A stretch of 5,233 nt of DNA from Bryobacterales bacterium (GTDB taxonomy: Bacteria; Acidobacteriota; Terriglobia; Bryobacterales; Bryobacteraceae): positions 1 through 5,233 of the forward strand of contig DOZZ01000162.1 in the NCBI GenBank assembly GCA_003517725.1, given 5' to 3'. Below, piece after piece: positions 1 to 5,233 of this stretch. Both the position numbers and the translations under genes were made by a program. The number at the start of each line of letters is the position of its first letter. Positions within the stretch are counted from its first letter, which is position 1. Under the pieces are notes generated by a model. That model saw only the letters and a program-made list of their open reading frames with translations. It did not search any database and was not told the DNA's origin.

Positions 1-116
1 TTAAGCTGCGGGCGGCTTCAGCCGACCTGCCGCTCCCAGCAGTGTTCACCAGTTTGTTCGACCCTGCGTGTGCCGGAAGCGGCGAGTGTTCAGCCGATGG
101 GAGTTACCCTATACCC
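1..116. other. Unassigned upstream region with a small GC-rich inverted repeat
   Basis: I see no convincing gene here. The perfect 10-base palindrome GGCTTCAGCC lies at 14-23, flanked by partly complementary GC-rich sequence (GCGGG on the left, GCCGC on the right at 28-32). It could be a short hairpin or a fragment of a dispersed palindromic repeat. The minus strand has a stop at 1-3, and its reading frame runs back only to another stop at 46-48. The end of this stretch carries the likely ribosome binding site of the DinB gene, GGGAG at 99-103. Confidence 0.3.
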
Positions 117-647
117 ATGAAGCCCATCCAACCCGACCAAGCCGATTTCCTGCTCCATGCCGTCTTTCTACCCGGTCTCAAAAACGAGCACCGCCTCACG
201 AAGAGCATTATCGAAGCGATCCCATTAGACAAGGGTGACTACCGGCCCGACGGCATCTCGAAAAGCGCGCTGGACCTGGCCTGGCACATCGTCGCCACCG
301 AAATGCGTTTCATGGAAGCAGTGCCGGCCGGGGAGTTCGATTTCAGCCCAAGGCCTCGCCCGGATTCCATCAAAAATTCACGAGACCTTTCGCGCTGGTA
401 CACCGAAAACTTCGAGCCGCGCTTCGAAAAACTGACGAAGTTATCGAGCGAGCAGCTACTCAAGATTGTTGATTTCCGAGGCCTGTTTCAGTTGCCGGCC
501 ATGTTGTACCTGCAGTTCGTGGTGAACCACTCGATCCACCATCGCGGCCAGTTGACGATGTACCTACGGCCGGTCGGCGCGAAAGTACCCGCGATTTACG
601 GCGAAAGCTTCGACTCCGCGGAAGCCCGCAAGGCAACGCAGCCATAA
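117..647 (+). CDS. DinB/YfiT-like metal-dependent family protein
   Basis: A 176-residue protein of the DinB superfamily, a four-helix bundle that holds a divalent metal through three histidines. The likely metal ligands are H57 (in LAWHIVATEM), H138 and H142 (in NHSIHHRGQL). The HxxHHRGQ element at 138-145 and the following Y-L-R-P-x-G-x-K-V-P-x-I-Y-G stretch at 149-162 are the family's C-terminal signature. Length matches the usual 150-180 residues. Members include thiol-dependent transferases (bacillithiol or mycothiol type) and many damage-inducible proteins of unknown activity; the substrate cannot be told here. I chose ATG 117 because GGGAG lies at 99-103 and the family's N-terminal helix starts just after it. 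The in-frame ATG at 42 would add 25 residues (Cys/Gly/Ser-rich) unlike the family. The protein is cytoplasmic: there is no signal peptide or membrane segment. The next gene on this strand is 215 bases away, so it is probably a separate unit. Confidence 0.88.
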   Translation: MKPIQPDQADFLLHAVFLPGLKNEHRLTKSIIEAIPLDKGDYRPDGISKSALDLAWHIVATEMRFMEAVPAGEFDFSPRPRPDSIKNSRDLSRWYTENFEPRFEKLTKLSSEQLLKIVDFRGLFQLPAMLYLQFVVNHSIHHRGQLTMYLRPVGAKVPAIYGESFDSAEARKATQP

Positions 648-663
648 ATAACGCAATTTTCGT

Positions 664-692
664 TAGACATCGCGAGAAATTTTCCCGATTAT
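664..692 (+). promoter_or_regulatory. Candidate sigma70-type promoter of the radical SAM operon
   Basis: TAGACA at 664-669 matches five of six bases of the -35 consensus TTGACA. GATTAT at 687-692 matches four of six of TATAAT. The spacer is exactly 17 bases. Transcription would start near 699 and give a leader of about 160 bases before the radical SAM start at 863. This is a pattern match only, and the -10 box is modest. Confidence 0.38.
669..689. promoter_or_regulatory. Imperfect 21-bp palindrome, operator candidate
   Basis: Arms ATCG (669-672) and CGAT (686-689) flank an AT-rich core, GAGAA-A-TTTTC, centred on 679. Eight of the ten base pairs across the dyad match; 673/685 and 676/682 do not. 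The dyad fills the gap between the candidate -35 and -10 boxes, where a bound dimeric regulator would block RNA polymerase. No regulator gene is in the window, so the binding protein is unknown. Confidence 0.33.
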
Positions 693-719
693 GGAAGCGT
701 GTTCTTTCGAAGTGCCAGT

Positions 720-788
720 ATTATTCCTCCACGCAGCGGCATGCGGGAGATTTTTGGCCGCGGGCAGATGGACAGCTGCCCGAATAAT
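720..788 (+). ncRNA. Possible structured 5' leader (three-stem junction)
   Basis: Three stems pack edge to edge. P1 pairs ATTATTC (720-726) with GAATAAT (782-788), seven Watson-Crick pairs. P2 starts at the next base: CTCC (727-730) with GGAG (746-749), then, across a bulged A731, CGCA (732-735) with TGCG (742-745), closing a six-base loop. P3 pairs GGGCAG (762-767) with CTGCCC (776-781) around an eight-base loop and abuts P1. A 12-base linker with five Ts (750-761) joins P2 to P3. It lies downstream of the candidate promoter and upstream of the radical SAM gene, where a cis-acting RNA would be. I do not recognise it as a known riboswitch class. GC-rich DNA gives hairpins by chance, so this remains a hypothesis. 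Confidence 0.3.
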
Positions 789-791
789 CGC

Positions 792-843
792 GGGTTGTCC
801 CTTAAACCCATTGTGAGTGCCGTGGACGCATCGCAGCCGATGC
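792..843 (+). promoter_or_regulatory. Two further leader hairpins before the radical SAM start
   Basis: GGGTT (792-796) pairs with AACCC (805-809) around an eight-base loop. GCATCG (828-833) pairs perfectly with CGATGC (838-843) around the four-base loop CAGC. The second hairpin ends nine bases before the Shine-Dalgarno-like GAAGG (852-856), close enough to affect ribosome loading. Neither is followed by a T-run, so they are not intrinsic terminators. Confidence 0.27.
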
Positions 844-862
844 TCAGGCATGAAGGCCCGCC

Positions 863-2350
863 ATGTTGAAAACATTGCTGCCGATGTGGCGGCCGCGTGA
901 GCGCGAGCTCCCGGCTTCGGCTTTTGTAATGGATCCGGAATACGTCACGGCTCCCGCCCCTAGAATTCTGTGGATCGAGCTGACGTCGAAATGCCCCTTC
1001 GACTGTGTTTTCTGCACGCGAAGAACGCGCTTCGGCGCCGGGCGCAACATGGACTTCGAGATCTTCCGGCGCGTGATCGGAGAACTGGATGCGCCGGATT
1101 TTATCAGCCTGAACTACTCTGGGGAATCGATCTACTATCCTCGTTTGCCGGAGGCGATCCAACTGGCCGCGGCGACGGGCGCGAGCACCGAGGTGGTGAC
1201 GGCATTTTCAAGCATCTCTCCGTCCGTGCTGCGGGAAATTGTGGAAAGCGATCTCGACAGACTCGCAGTCTCGCTGCACACTATGGACCCGCGGCAGTAC
1301 CAGCAGATCTACAAGTTCGGTTCGCTGGATCGGTTGAAGCAGCGCGTTGACGAATTCCTGAAACTGAGGTCAGACCTGGGGAAGGTCAAGCCACGCCTGG
1401 ATTTTTGTTTCGTTGCCATGCACGATAATCTGGACCAACTCGGGCCCGTGGCGGAATATGCGCGCAGCGTGGGCGCCGTGGAACTCGGGATCCATCCCAT
1501 CATCGGCCGGCACCTGGTGGCGCAGGACTTCTCCAAAGAGCTTGCCGCGAATCGCCTGCGCGAAGAATTCAAAGACGCTCTGCGGCGCACCGTCGCCTCG
1601 GTGGAGGCTGCACAACCAGGGCTAACGTTGAACGTTCTGAACCCGGATCTGGACCCCGCACCGCGCCTGAGCCACACCCCCGGCTATTTCTCGCCGCTGC
1701 TTCCGGAGCACGCCCGCATTCACACCTGCGACCAATCGCCCTTCGAGAGCGCGCACATTTTGGCTACCGGCAACGTTGTGGTCTGCGAAGTTCTGGATGA
1801 GATCCCAATGGGTAATCTGGCGGACCAGTCCTTGCGCGAAATTTGGCACGGCGAGGGCTATCGCGAGTTTCGGCGTAAGTATGTGAATGGCGGCGTCCCG
1901 GAGTGCCGCTCCTGCGTCTGGAAAAAGCCCTATATACCGGGAGCGTGGAGCTCCGCGATTATCGTAGCGGACGGCATGAGTCCTCAGCTACTTTTAGGGT
2001 GGCACGCTCACGAAGGCAACGAAATCATCTGGAGCAAGAAACAGGCTCTTCTGGCCCTCAGCAATTCGGGGAGAAAGAAAAAGATCCGTATCGCCGGCGC
2101 ACTGCCTCCGGGATTCATGGGCGGAAGCAACCTCTTGAAGATCCGTTGCAACCGAGTTACTGTGGGCGAAATTCGCAATGACACAAAAGATTTTCTGAAT
2201 TTCGAAACCACGTTGCCTTTGCCGCAGGTGTGGGACCGGCTCTACCTAGAGTTAGTCACCACTTATCCGCATCGCCCCTGCTTGCACGGCTCCAGCGCCG
2301 ATTCGCGCGATCTGGGTTTTGCCCTCCAACGAATCGAGGCCTTCGGTTAG
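863..2350 (+). CDS. Radical SAM/SPASM-type protein with a C-terminal beta-rich domain
   Basis: A 495-residue radical SAM enzyme. The N-terminal barrel (about 33-260) holds the CPFDCVFC motif, with C44, C48 and C51 ligating the SAM-cleaving 4Fe-4S cluster, and a GES variant of the SAM-binding GE(P) motif at 87-89. A SPASM-like region (about 285-360) offers C289, C308, C348 and C351 in the usual context: GNV..C, then GNL..SLREIW, then PECRSC. Four cysteines fit one auxiliary cluster, fewer than the full seven-cysteine SPASM. From about 372 to 495 there is a separate domain, predicted beta-rich, with GWH..E near the start, an IRIAGALPPG strand and a terminal DSRDLGFAL. I associate this layout with proteins of polysaccharide and glycosyltransferase clusters. 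The substrate is unknown. ATG 863 has GAAGG at 852-856, six bases upstream; ATG 887 is a weaker alternative. It is transcribed with the glycosyltransferase that starts one base after its stop. Family is confident; the role is inference. Confidence 0.9.
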   Translation: MLKTLLPMWRPRERELPASAFVMDPEYVTAPAPRILWIELTSKCPFDCVFCTRRTRFGAGRNMDFEIFRRVIGELDAPDFISLNYSGESIYYPRLPEAIQLAAATGASTEVVTAFSSISPSVLREIVESDLDRLAVSLHTMDPRQYQQIYKFGSLDRLKQRVDEFLKLRSDLGKVKPRLDFCFVAMHDNLDQLGPVAEYARSVGAVELGIHPIIGRHLVAQDFSKELAANRLREEFKDALRRTVASVEAAQPGLTLNVLNPDLDPAPRLSHTPGYFSPLLPEHARIHTCDQSPFESAHILATGNVVVCEVLDEIPMGNLADQSLREIWHGEGYREFRRKYVNGGVPECRSCVWKKPYIPGAWSSAIIVADGMSPQLLLGWHAHEGNEIIWSKKQALLALSNSGRKKKIRIAGALPPGFMGGSNLLKIRCNRVTVGEIRNDTKDFLNFETTLPLPQVWDRLYLELVTTYPHRPCLHGSSADSRDLGFALQRIEAFG

Positions 2351-2351
2351 G

Positions 2352-3446
2352 GTGAACGATCGCGACGCTGCCATTCGCGGGCTGTATCGCATGCTGCGGG
2401 TGTGCGACTTGGCGGGACGCCTCTGGAACAGCGTTCAATGGCCCGACATTCCTAAGCCGTTACAGCCCGGAATTTCCATTCTGATTCCAGAGCGCGCCAA
2501 TCCGGCTTTGTTGAGTGCATGCCTGGCGAACGTGAACGCCGCATGCCGAGAAGTTGCCGAGCCGTGCGAAGTGATCGTGGTTGCGAGTGGGTCGCCGCCG
2601 TCGCTGTACAGCGATTTGGTCCAACGCCACACGGGGGTCCGCTGGATTTTTTCCGAAGCGCCGCTGTGGTTCGGAGGCGCGATCCAACTCGGCCTCCGTG
2701 CCGCGCGGCACGATTGGGTATACCTGCTGAACAACGACATGCTGTTGGACCCAGGCGCGCTTGCCGCGCTACTTCCCTGGCGCGCGCCGCACGTGTTCGG
2801 CATTGCCTCGCAGATCTATTTTCAGGACTCCGAAAGGCGCCGCGAGGAGACGGGCTGGACCATCTGCCGCGAAATTGATGGCATGGTCGAGATTCTGGAT
2901 GAAGTGGCGGATGATGACGTCACCGTTCGCGGCACTTTCTATGCGGGTGGTGGCGCTTCACTGTTCCGGCGGGAGCTGCTGGCGCGTCTGGCGCAGAATT
3001 GCTCGATTTACGCGCCATTCTACTGGGAGGACGTGGAATGGGGCGCGTGCGCCTGGCGACTGGGCTATGAGAGCCTGTACTGCCCGACGTCGAAGGCCTG
3101 GCACGGGCATCGGCAAACCAATCGCAGGTTCTTTTCTGAACCGGAAATCGACCGGATACTAAGGCGCAATCGATTAATTTTTCATCTCCGCAATGGGCGC
3201 TGTCCCGAATCTTTGGAACAGCTGCGGGAGTTGCTCAGGCAATCCGATGGAGATTCGCTGGCCGAGATTTTGAGAATGCGGAGCATCTTCAAGATCGCCT
3301 TCGGCCGACTGCGCAATCGCTCGCGGTGGTTCCGGGCTATTCCGCTCGACTCCACATGGCAACGCAGCTACGGATCGAGTCTGGCGGTGTATGCACACGA
3401 CTCTGATGTTTTCGCCTGTCGTAACCAAAGCCCTTCGGGGACATAG
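2352..3446 (+). CDS. Glycosyltransferase family 2 protein
   Basis: A GT-A fold glycosyltransferase of about 364 residues (numbered from GTG 2352), acting in the cytoplasm on a nucleotide sugar. After a lead-in of about 38 residues, ISILIPER (about 41-48) begins the Rossmann-like core. LLNNDMLLDP (126-135) carries the metal/nucleotide-binding acidic motif with D129. FYAGGGASLFRREL (196-209) is the acceptor-side segment, WEDVEW (225-230) supplies the catalytic ED pair, and AWHGH (249-253) the late histidines. RRNRLIFHLRN (271-281) is typical of rhamnosyltransferase-like GT2 enzymes. There is no membrane helix. The start is uncertain: GTG 2352 lies one base after the radical SAM stop, with GAGG at 2336-2339. 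TTG 2319 would overlap that gene by 32 bases, and ATG 2391 would shorten the protein by 13 residues. The tight spacing means co-translation with the radical SAM gene. The last 20 or so residues look less conserved. The sugar and acceptor cannot be deduced. Confidence 0.88.
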   Translation: MNDRDAAIRGLYRMLRVCDLAGRLWNSVQWPDIPKPLQPGISILIPERANPALLSACLANVNAACREVAEPCEVIVVASGSPPSLYSDLVQRHTGVRWIFSEAPLWFGGAIQLGLRAARHDWVYLLNNDMLLDPGALAALLPWRAPHVFGIASQIYFQDSERRREETGWTICREIDGMVEILDEVADDDVTVRGTFYAGGGASLFRRELLARLAQNCSIYAPFYWEDVEWGACAWRLGYESLYCPTSKAWHGHRQTNRRFFSEPEIDRILRRNRLIFHLRNGRCPESLEQLRELLRQSDGDSLAEILRMRSIFKIAFGRLRNRSRWFRAIPLDSTWQRSYGSSLAVYAHDSDVFACRNQSPSGT

Positions 3447-3469
3447 CGGTTTTTTTCGCGGCTTTGCCG
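3426..3469. terminator. Inverted repeats in the convergent 3' region, weak terminator candidate
   Basis: CCC (3431-3433) and GGG (3438-3440) close a TTCG tetraloop at the very end of the glycosyltransferase gene, followed nine bases later by seven Ts (3450-3456). A longer perfect repeat pairs CAAAGCC (3426-3432) with GGCTTTG (3460-3466), placing the T-run in its loop. CGGC (3459-3462) and GCCG (3466-3469) can form an alternative hairpin. None has the textbook order of a strong stem directly followed by Ts on either strand, so this is a weak call. Two genes converge here, so some stop signal is expected. Confidence 0.25.
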
Positions 3470-3544
3470 TTAAAAAGGAGCTGTGTCCACTCGGCACTCG
3501 GCGCTGAGCCGGCTGTTTTCAGATTTTTCTTGAGCTTGTGTGCT

Positions 3545-3703
3545 TTATAGCTCCGTCGAGTCGCCAGCAGCGTGATCGCGTAAAGCACGCGCGGCCAGCG
3601 AGAGCAAATTCCCGTTCCTGGCGTCGGCTTCGATCTGACGGTCCCAAAGCTCCGCCTGGTAACGGGCGAGCCATTGGCGAAGTTGTTTGCGAACGCGGCT
3701 CAT
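3545..3703 (-). CDS. Small conserved-looking protein downstream of mqnC
   Basis: A 52-residue ORF with ATG at 3703-3701 and TAA at 3547-3545, starting three bases after the mqnC stop on the same strand, so it is probably co-transcribed and translationally coupled (no strong Shine-Dalgarno of its own). The N-terminal third is basic (MSRVRKQLRQW). The rest reads WDRQIEADARNGNL, LSLAARALRDH and AAGDSTEL: an amphipathic helical pattern. I recall it from small uncharacterised proteins with the shape W-D-x-Q-I-E-x-D-x-x-x-G-x-L, then A-L-x-x-H/Y, then G-x-T-x-x-L. In those I have seen the ending used as a free-standing unit or at the end of antitoxin-like proteins, but that link is from memory. There is no signal peptide or membrane segment. 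Function is unknown. It could be a helical adaptor, or unrelated to menaquinone synthesis and merely riding on the operon. The reading frame looks coding, not random. Confidence 0.6.
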   Translation of the reverse strand: MSRVRKQLRQWLARYQAELWDRQIEADARNGNLLSLAARALRDHAAGDSTEL

Positions 3704-3706
3704 GAC

Positions 3707-4738
3707 CTAATTCAGAAAATAAGTCCGATACAGCGTATCCCGCTGCTTCGGAACAAACCCGGCATCCCGGATGAGCCGCCGCAGTTCTTCCTCCGTAGCG
3801 CGATGGTGCGCGCCCGCCGCCGACACTACGTTTTCCTCGATCATGATACTGCCGACGTCATTCCCGCCAAATCTAAGCCCCACCTGACACGTTTTCAGCC
3901 CCGGCGTCACCCAGGAGCTCTGAATGTTCTCGATATTATCCAGGTAAGTTCTTGAAACTGCTAAGGTTGTCAGGTACTCCACGGCCGTGGCTTCTTCTTT
4001 AACAAATCGCCCTAACGAAGTGTTTTCGCGCTGGAAACTCCACGGGATAAAGGCCGTGAACCCGCCTGTGTCCTCCTGAATCTGGCGCACCAGTTCCAGG
4101 TGGTTCATGCGCTGCTCCAGCGTCTCCCCGCAGCCGAACATCATGGTCGCGGTGGTTCGCATCCCCAGCGCGTGCGCGGTGCGGTGGACGTCGACCCAGT
4201 CCTGCGTGGAACACTTCAGGCGGCTGATGCGGTAGCGCACGGCGTCGTCCAGAATCTCGGCGCCGCCCCCCGGAATCGAGTCCAGCCCGGCATCCCGCAG
4301 CCGCGCGATCGTGTCATACAGGCTCAGCCCGCTCACCTCGGCGATGTTGGTGATCTCGGGCGCCGAGAAGCAGTGGTTGTGAATCTTGAAGCGCTGCTTG
4401 ATCGACCGTAGCAGGTCTTCGTACCACTCGATCTTCAGGTCCGGATGCAGCCCGCCCTGCATCAGGATGCCGGTCCCGCCCAGGTCGATGGTCTCCTGAA
4501 TCTTCCCGAAGATGGTCTCCTTCGACAGGATGTAGCCTTCTTTGTGACCCATGGGCCGGTAGAATGCGCAAAAGCTGCAGTATTCGGTGCAGAAATTGGT
4601 GTAGTTGATGTTGCGGTCGATGATGTAGGAGACCACGCCGTGCGGGTGCAGGCGACGGCGCACGGCGTCGGCCTCCATGCCCACGCCGATCAGGTCGTTC
4701 GATTCGAACATCTCCAGAGCTTGGCTGCGCGTAATCAT
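3707..4738 (-). CDS. mqnC: Cyclic dehypoxanthinyl futalosine synthase (MqnC)
   Basis: A 343-residue radical SAM enzyme of the futalosine menaquinone route. It cyclises dehypoxanthine futalosine to cyclic dehypoxanthine futalosine, the step after MqnB. C50, C54 and C57 (NFCTEYCSFC) bind the 4Fe-4S cluster, preceded by the typical NINYTN. MQGGLHPDL (93-101), SAPEI (125-129), DSIPGGGAEIL (153-163) and GGNDVGSIMIEENVVSAAG (291-309) match MqnC more closely than its sister MqnE, which lacks this QGG form. Length is normal and complete. I chose ATG 4738 because AAGGGGG lies at 4747-4753, eight bases upstream, and the family starts here. An in-frame start at 4927 would add 63 residues and run over the hppA start. 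It is divergent from hppA and followed after three bases by a 52-codon gene. The other mqn genes are not in the window. Its presence shows that menaquinone is made by the futalosine route. Confidence 0.93.
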   Translation of the reverse strand: MITRSQALEMFESNDLIGVGMEADAVRRRLHPHGVVSYIIDRNINYTNFCTEYCSFCAFYRPMGHKEGYILSKETIFGKIQETIDLGGTGILMQGGLHPDLKIEWYEDLLRSIKQRFKIHNHCFSAPEITNIAEVSGLSLYDTIARLRDAGLDSIPGGGAEILDDAVRYRISRLKCSTQDWVDVHRTAHALGMRTTATMMFGCGETLEQRMNHLELVRQIQEDTGGFTAFIPWSFQRENTSLGRFVKEEATAVEYLTTLAVSRTYLDNIENIQSSWVTPGLKTCQVGLRFGGNDVGSIMIEENVVSAAGAHHRATEEELRRLIRDAGFVPKQRDTLYRTYFLN

Positions 4739-4824
4739 GACGGCTTCCCCCTTATTGTAGATGGCGCCCGGCGGCCCTTGGGCTGAAACGTCCTTGCTTT
4801 GTTGCGCCAGGGTGACCGGCTCAT
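4735..4824 (-). CDS. Possible 29-residue basic leader ORF overlapping the mqnC start
   Basis: ATG at 4824-4822 is preceded by AGGAG (4830-4834, minus strand) at five bases, a good ribosome binding site. The frame runs 29 codons and its TGA (4737-4735) overlaps the mqnC ATG in the classic ATGA arrangement. The peptide begins MSRSPWRNKARTF, has nine Lys/Arg and no acidic residue. It could be a coupling or attenuation ORF for mqnC. It could also be chance, since mqnC has its own strong AAGGGGG site and the composition is not protein-like. No relative is recognised. Confidence 0.25.
   Translation of the reverse strand: MSRSPWRNKARTFQPKGRRAPSTIRGKPS
4747..4753 (-). promoter_or_regulatory. Shine-Dalgarno site that fixes the mqnC start
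   Basis: On the minus strand this reads AAGGGGG and ends eight bases before ATG 4738. It supports the 343-residue form over the longer in-frame extension. Confidence 0.6.
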
Positions 4825-4865
4825 ATATGCTCCTACAGATTTGCGGCCTTGTTCGCTGCAATTTC

Positions 4866-4871
4866 AGGAGG
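4866..4871 (+). promoter_or_regulatory. Shine-Dalgarno site of hppA
   Basis: AGGAGG is a perfect anti-16S match. The gap to ATG 4884 is 12 bases, longer than the usual 5-9, but no closer in-frame ATG or GTG exists, and the encoded N-terminus fits the family. Confidence 0.6.
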
Positions 4872-4883
4872 ATCAAAGCCCCG

Positions 4884-5233
4884 ATGCCGTCTCTCATCGC
4901 ACTGCCCGCCCTGTGGCAACCCGCCACCGAGCCGGCCGGGTATGGCCAGAACTATCTGCTGGCCGTGCTCGGAATCAGCGTTCTTTCCCTTCTCGTAGCC
5001 GGGTTGCTGGCGCGCTACGTCATCAGCCAGGACACCGGCACGGCCCAGATGCAGAGGATTTCGAACGCCATCAGGCAGGGCGCCGAGGCTTTCATGCGGC
5101 GTCAGAACAAGACCATCCTAATTCTGGCCGCGGTGCTGGCCGTGATCATTTTCCTGGGTTACTACTTCGGCAAGGGCGACAGCCTACTGGCCCGCCGCAT
5201 GACCATCTCGTTCGTGGCCGGGGCGCTGTGCTC
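4884..5233 (+). CDS. hppA: Membrane-bound ion-pumping pyrophosphatase HppA, 5' part only
   Basis: The first 116 codons of an H+- (or Na+-) translocating inorganic pyrophosphatase, cut by the window edge; the full family is about 650-800 residues with 16 membrane helices. The protein hydrolyses pyrophosphate in the cytoplasm and pumps ions across the inner membrane. Residues 23-43 are a first membrane helix. TGTAQMQRISNAIRQGAEAF (51-70) followed by MRRQNKTI is the hallmark loop after helix 1 (compare the M-x-x-I-x-x-A-I-x-x-G-A-x-A-F pattern). Residues 77-94 are helix 2, and helix 3 begins near 106. The catalytic motifs and the residue that decides potassium dependence lie beyond the window, so ion specificity cannot be stated. 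It is transcribed divergently from mqnC; both serve membrane energetics, though a shared control is only a guess. Confidence 0.93.
   Translation, partial: MPSLIALPALWQPATEPAGYGQNYLLAVLGISVLSLLVAGLLARYVISQDTGTAQMQRISNAIRQGAEAFMRRQNKTILILAAVLAVIIFLGYYFGKGDSLLARRMTISFVAGALC

Larger units (their letters stand above)
4739..4883. promoter_or_regulatory. Divergent mqnC/hppA intergenic region
   Basis: These 145 bases must hold both promoters unless the mqnC promoter lies inside hppA. For hppA, TTGTTG (4799-4804) with TATATG (4824-4829) is possible, but the spacing is 19 bases; GTGACC (4812-4817) with TACAGA (4834-4839) is an alternative at 16 bases. Neither is strong. GCCCTTGGGC at 4774-4783 is a perfect short palindrome. 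No clear minus-strand promoter was found. Confidence 0.3.

Noticed and set aside
42..116. Longer DinB start at ATG 42
   Set aside because: The added 25 residues are Cys/Gly/Ser-rich and unlike the family, and ATG 117 has GGGAG upstream.
1..120. Plus-strand frame open from 1 to a TGA at 118-120, overlapping the DinB ATG
   Set aside because: The translation is rich in Cys, Ser, Pro and Gln with no family features, and only 39 codons are visible, so chance is the simplest reading.
691..816. A 41-codon plus-strand ORF in the radical SAM leader, considered as a RiPP precursor or leader peptide
   Set aside because: No good ribosome binding site, its ATG overlaps the candidate -10 box, and the peptide shows no leader/core pattern.
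689..1162. A 157-codon minus-strand ORF over the leader and radical SAM start
   Set aside because: It is antisense to a clear radical SAM gene, and its sequence is Arg/Ser-rich with no domain.
2435..3162. Several ORFs of 83-133 codons on both strands within the glycosyltransferase gene
   Set aside because: Out-of-frame shadows with skewed Arg/Ala/Pro composition and no motifs.
4100..4786. Plus-strand ORFs of 103 and 113 codons inside mqnC
   Set aside because: Both are antisense shadows caused by high GC; the minus-strand MqnC motifs are unambiguous.
4739..4927. N-terminal extension of MqnC by 63 residues
   Set aside because: It would overlap the hppA start, lacks family similarity, and ATG 4738 has a strong Shine-Dalgarno.
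1..5233. CRISPR arrays, tRNA or rRNA genes, transposases, attachment sites
   Set aside because: No regularly spaced repeats, no tRNA-like cloverleaf or CCA end, no transposase motifs and no rRNA-like conserved stretches were seen on either strand.

Overview
The window is GC-rich, gene-dense bacterial DNA. It carries a DinB-fold protein, a radical SAM/glycosyltransferase pair, the futalosine-pathway enzyme MqnC and the start of a membrane pyrophosphatase. Codon use, this gene mix and the style of the glycosyltransferase suggest Acidobacteriota (perhaps the Solibacter/Bryobacter side). That placement is inference from family resemblance, and no rRNA or other marker is present.

Layout. 1-116: non-coding or unassigned, with a small GC-rich inverted repeat. 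117-647 (+): DinB/YfiT-like metal-binding protein. 648-862: a 215-base leader with a plausible sigma70-type promoter, a palindrome lying between its -35 and -10 boxes, and a run of hairpins, including a possible three-stem junction. 863-2350 (+): radical SAM/SPASM protein with a C-terminal beta-rich domain. 2352-3446 (+): family 2 glycosyltransferase, one base after the radical SAM stop, so the two form an operon. 3447-3544: short convergent 3' region with inverted repeats. 3545-3703 (-): a 52-codon gene three bases after the mqnC stop. 3707-4738 (-): mqnC. 4735-4824 (-): a possible 29-codon leader ORF whose stop overlaps the mqnC start. 4739-4883: divergent intergenic region. 4884 to the end (+): 5' part of hppA, cut by the window edge.

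How the genes work together. The radical SAM protein and the glycosyltransferase probably act in one pathway that makes or modifies a surface glycan or a glycosylated product. The substrate cannot be read from the sequence, and no RiPP precursor was found nearby. MqnC makes cyclic dehypoxanthinyl futalosine on the way to menaquinone. HppA pumps ions using pyrophosphate. These two are energy-metabolism housekeeping genes transcribed divergently. No complete new defence or mobile system is evident. The most unusual signals are the structured, operator-bearing leader of the radical SAM operon, the small gene behind mqnC, and the overlapping leader ORF in front of it.
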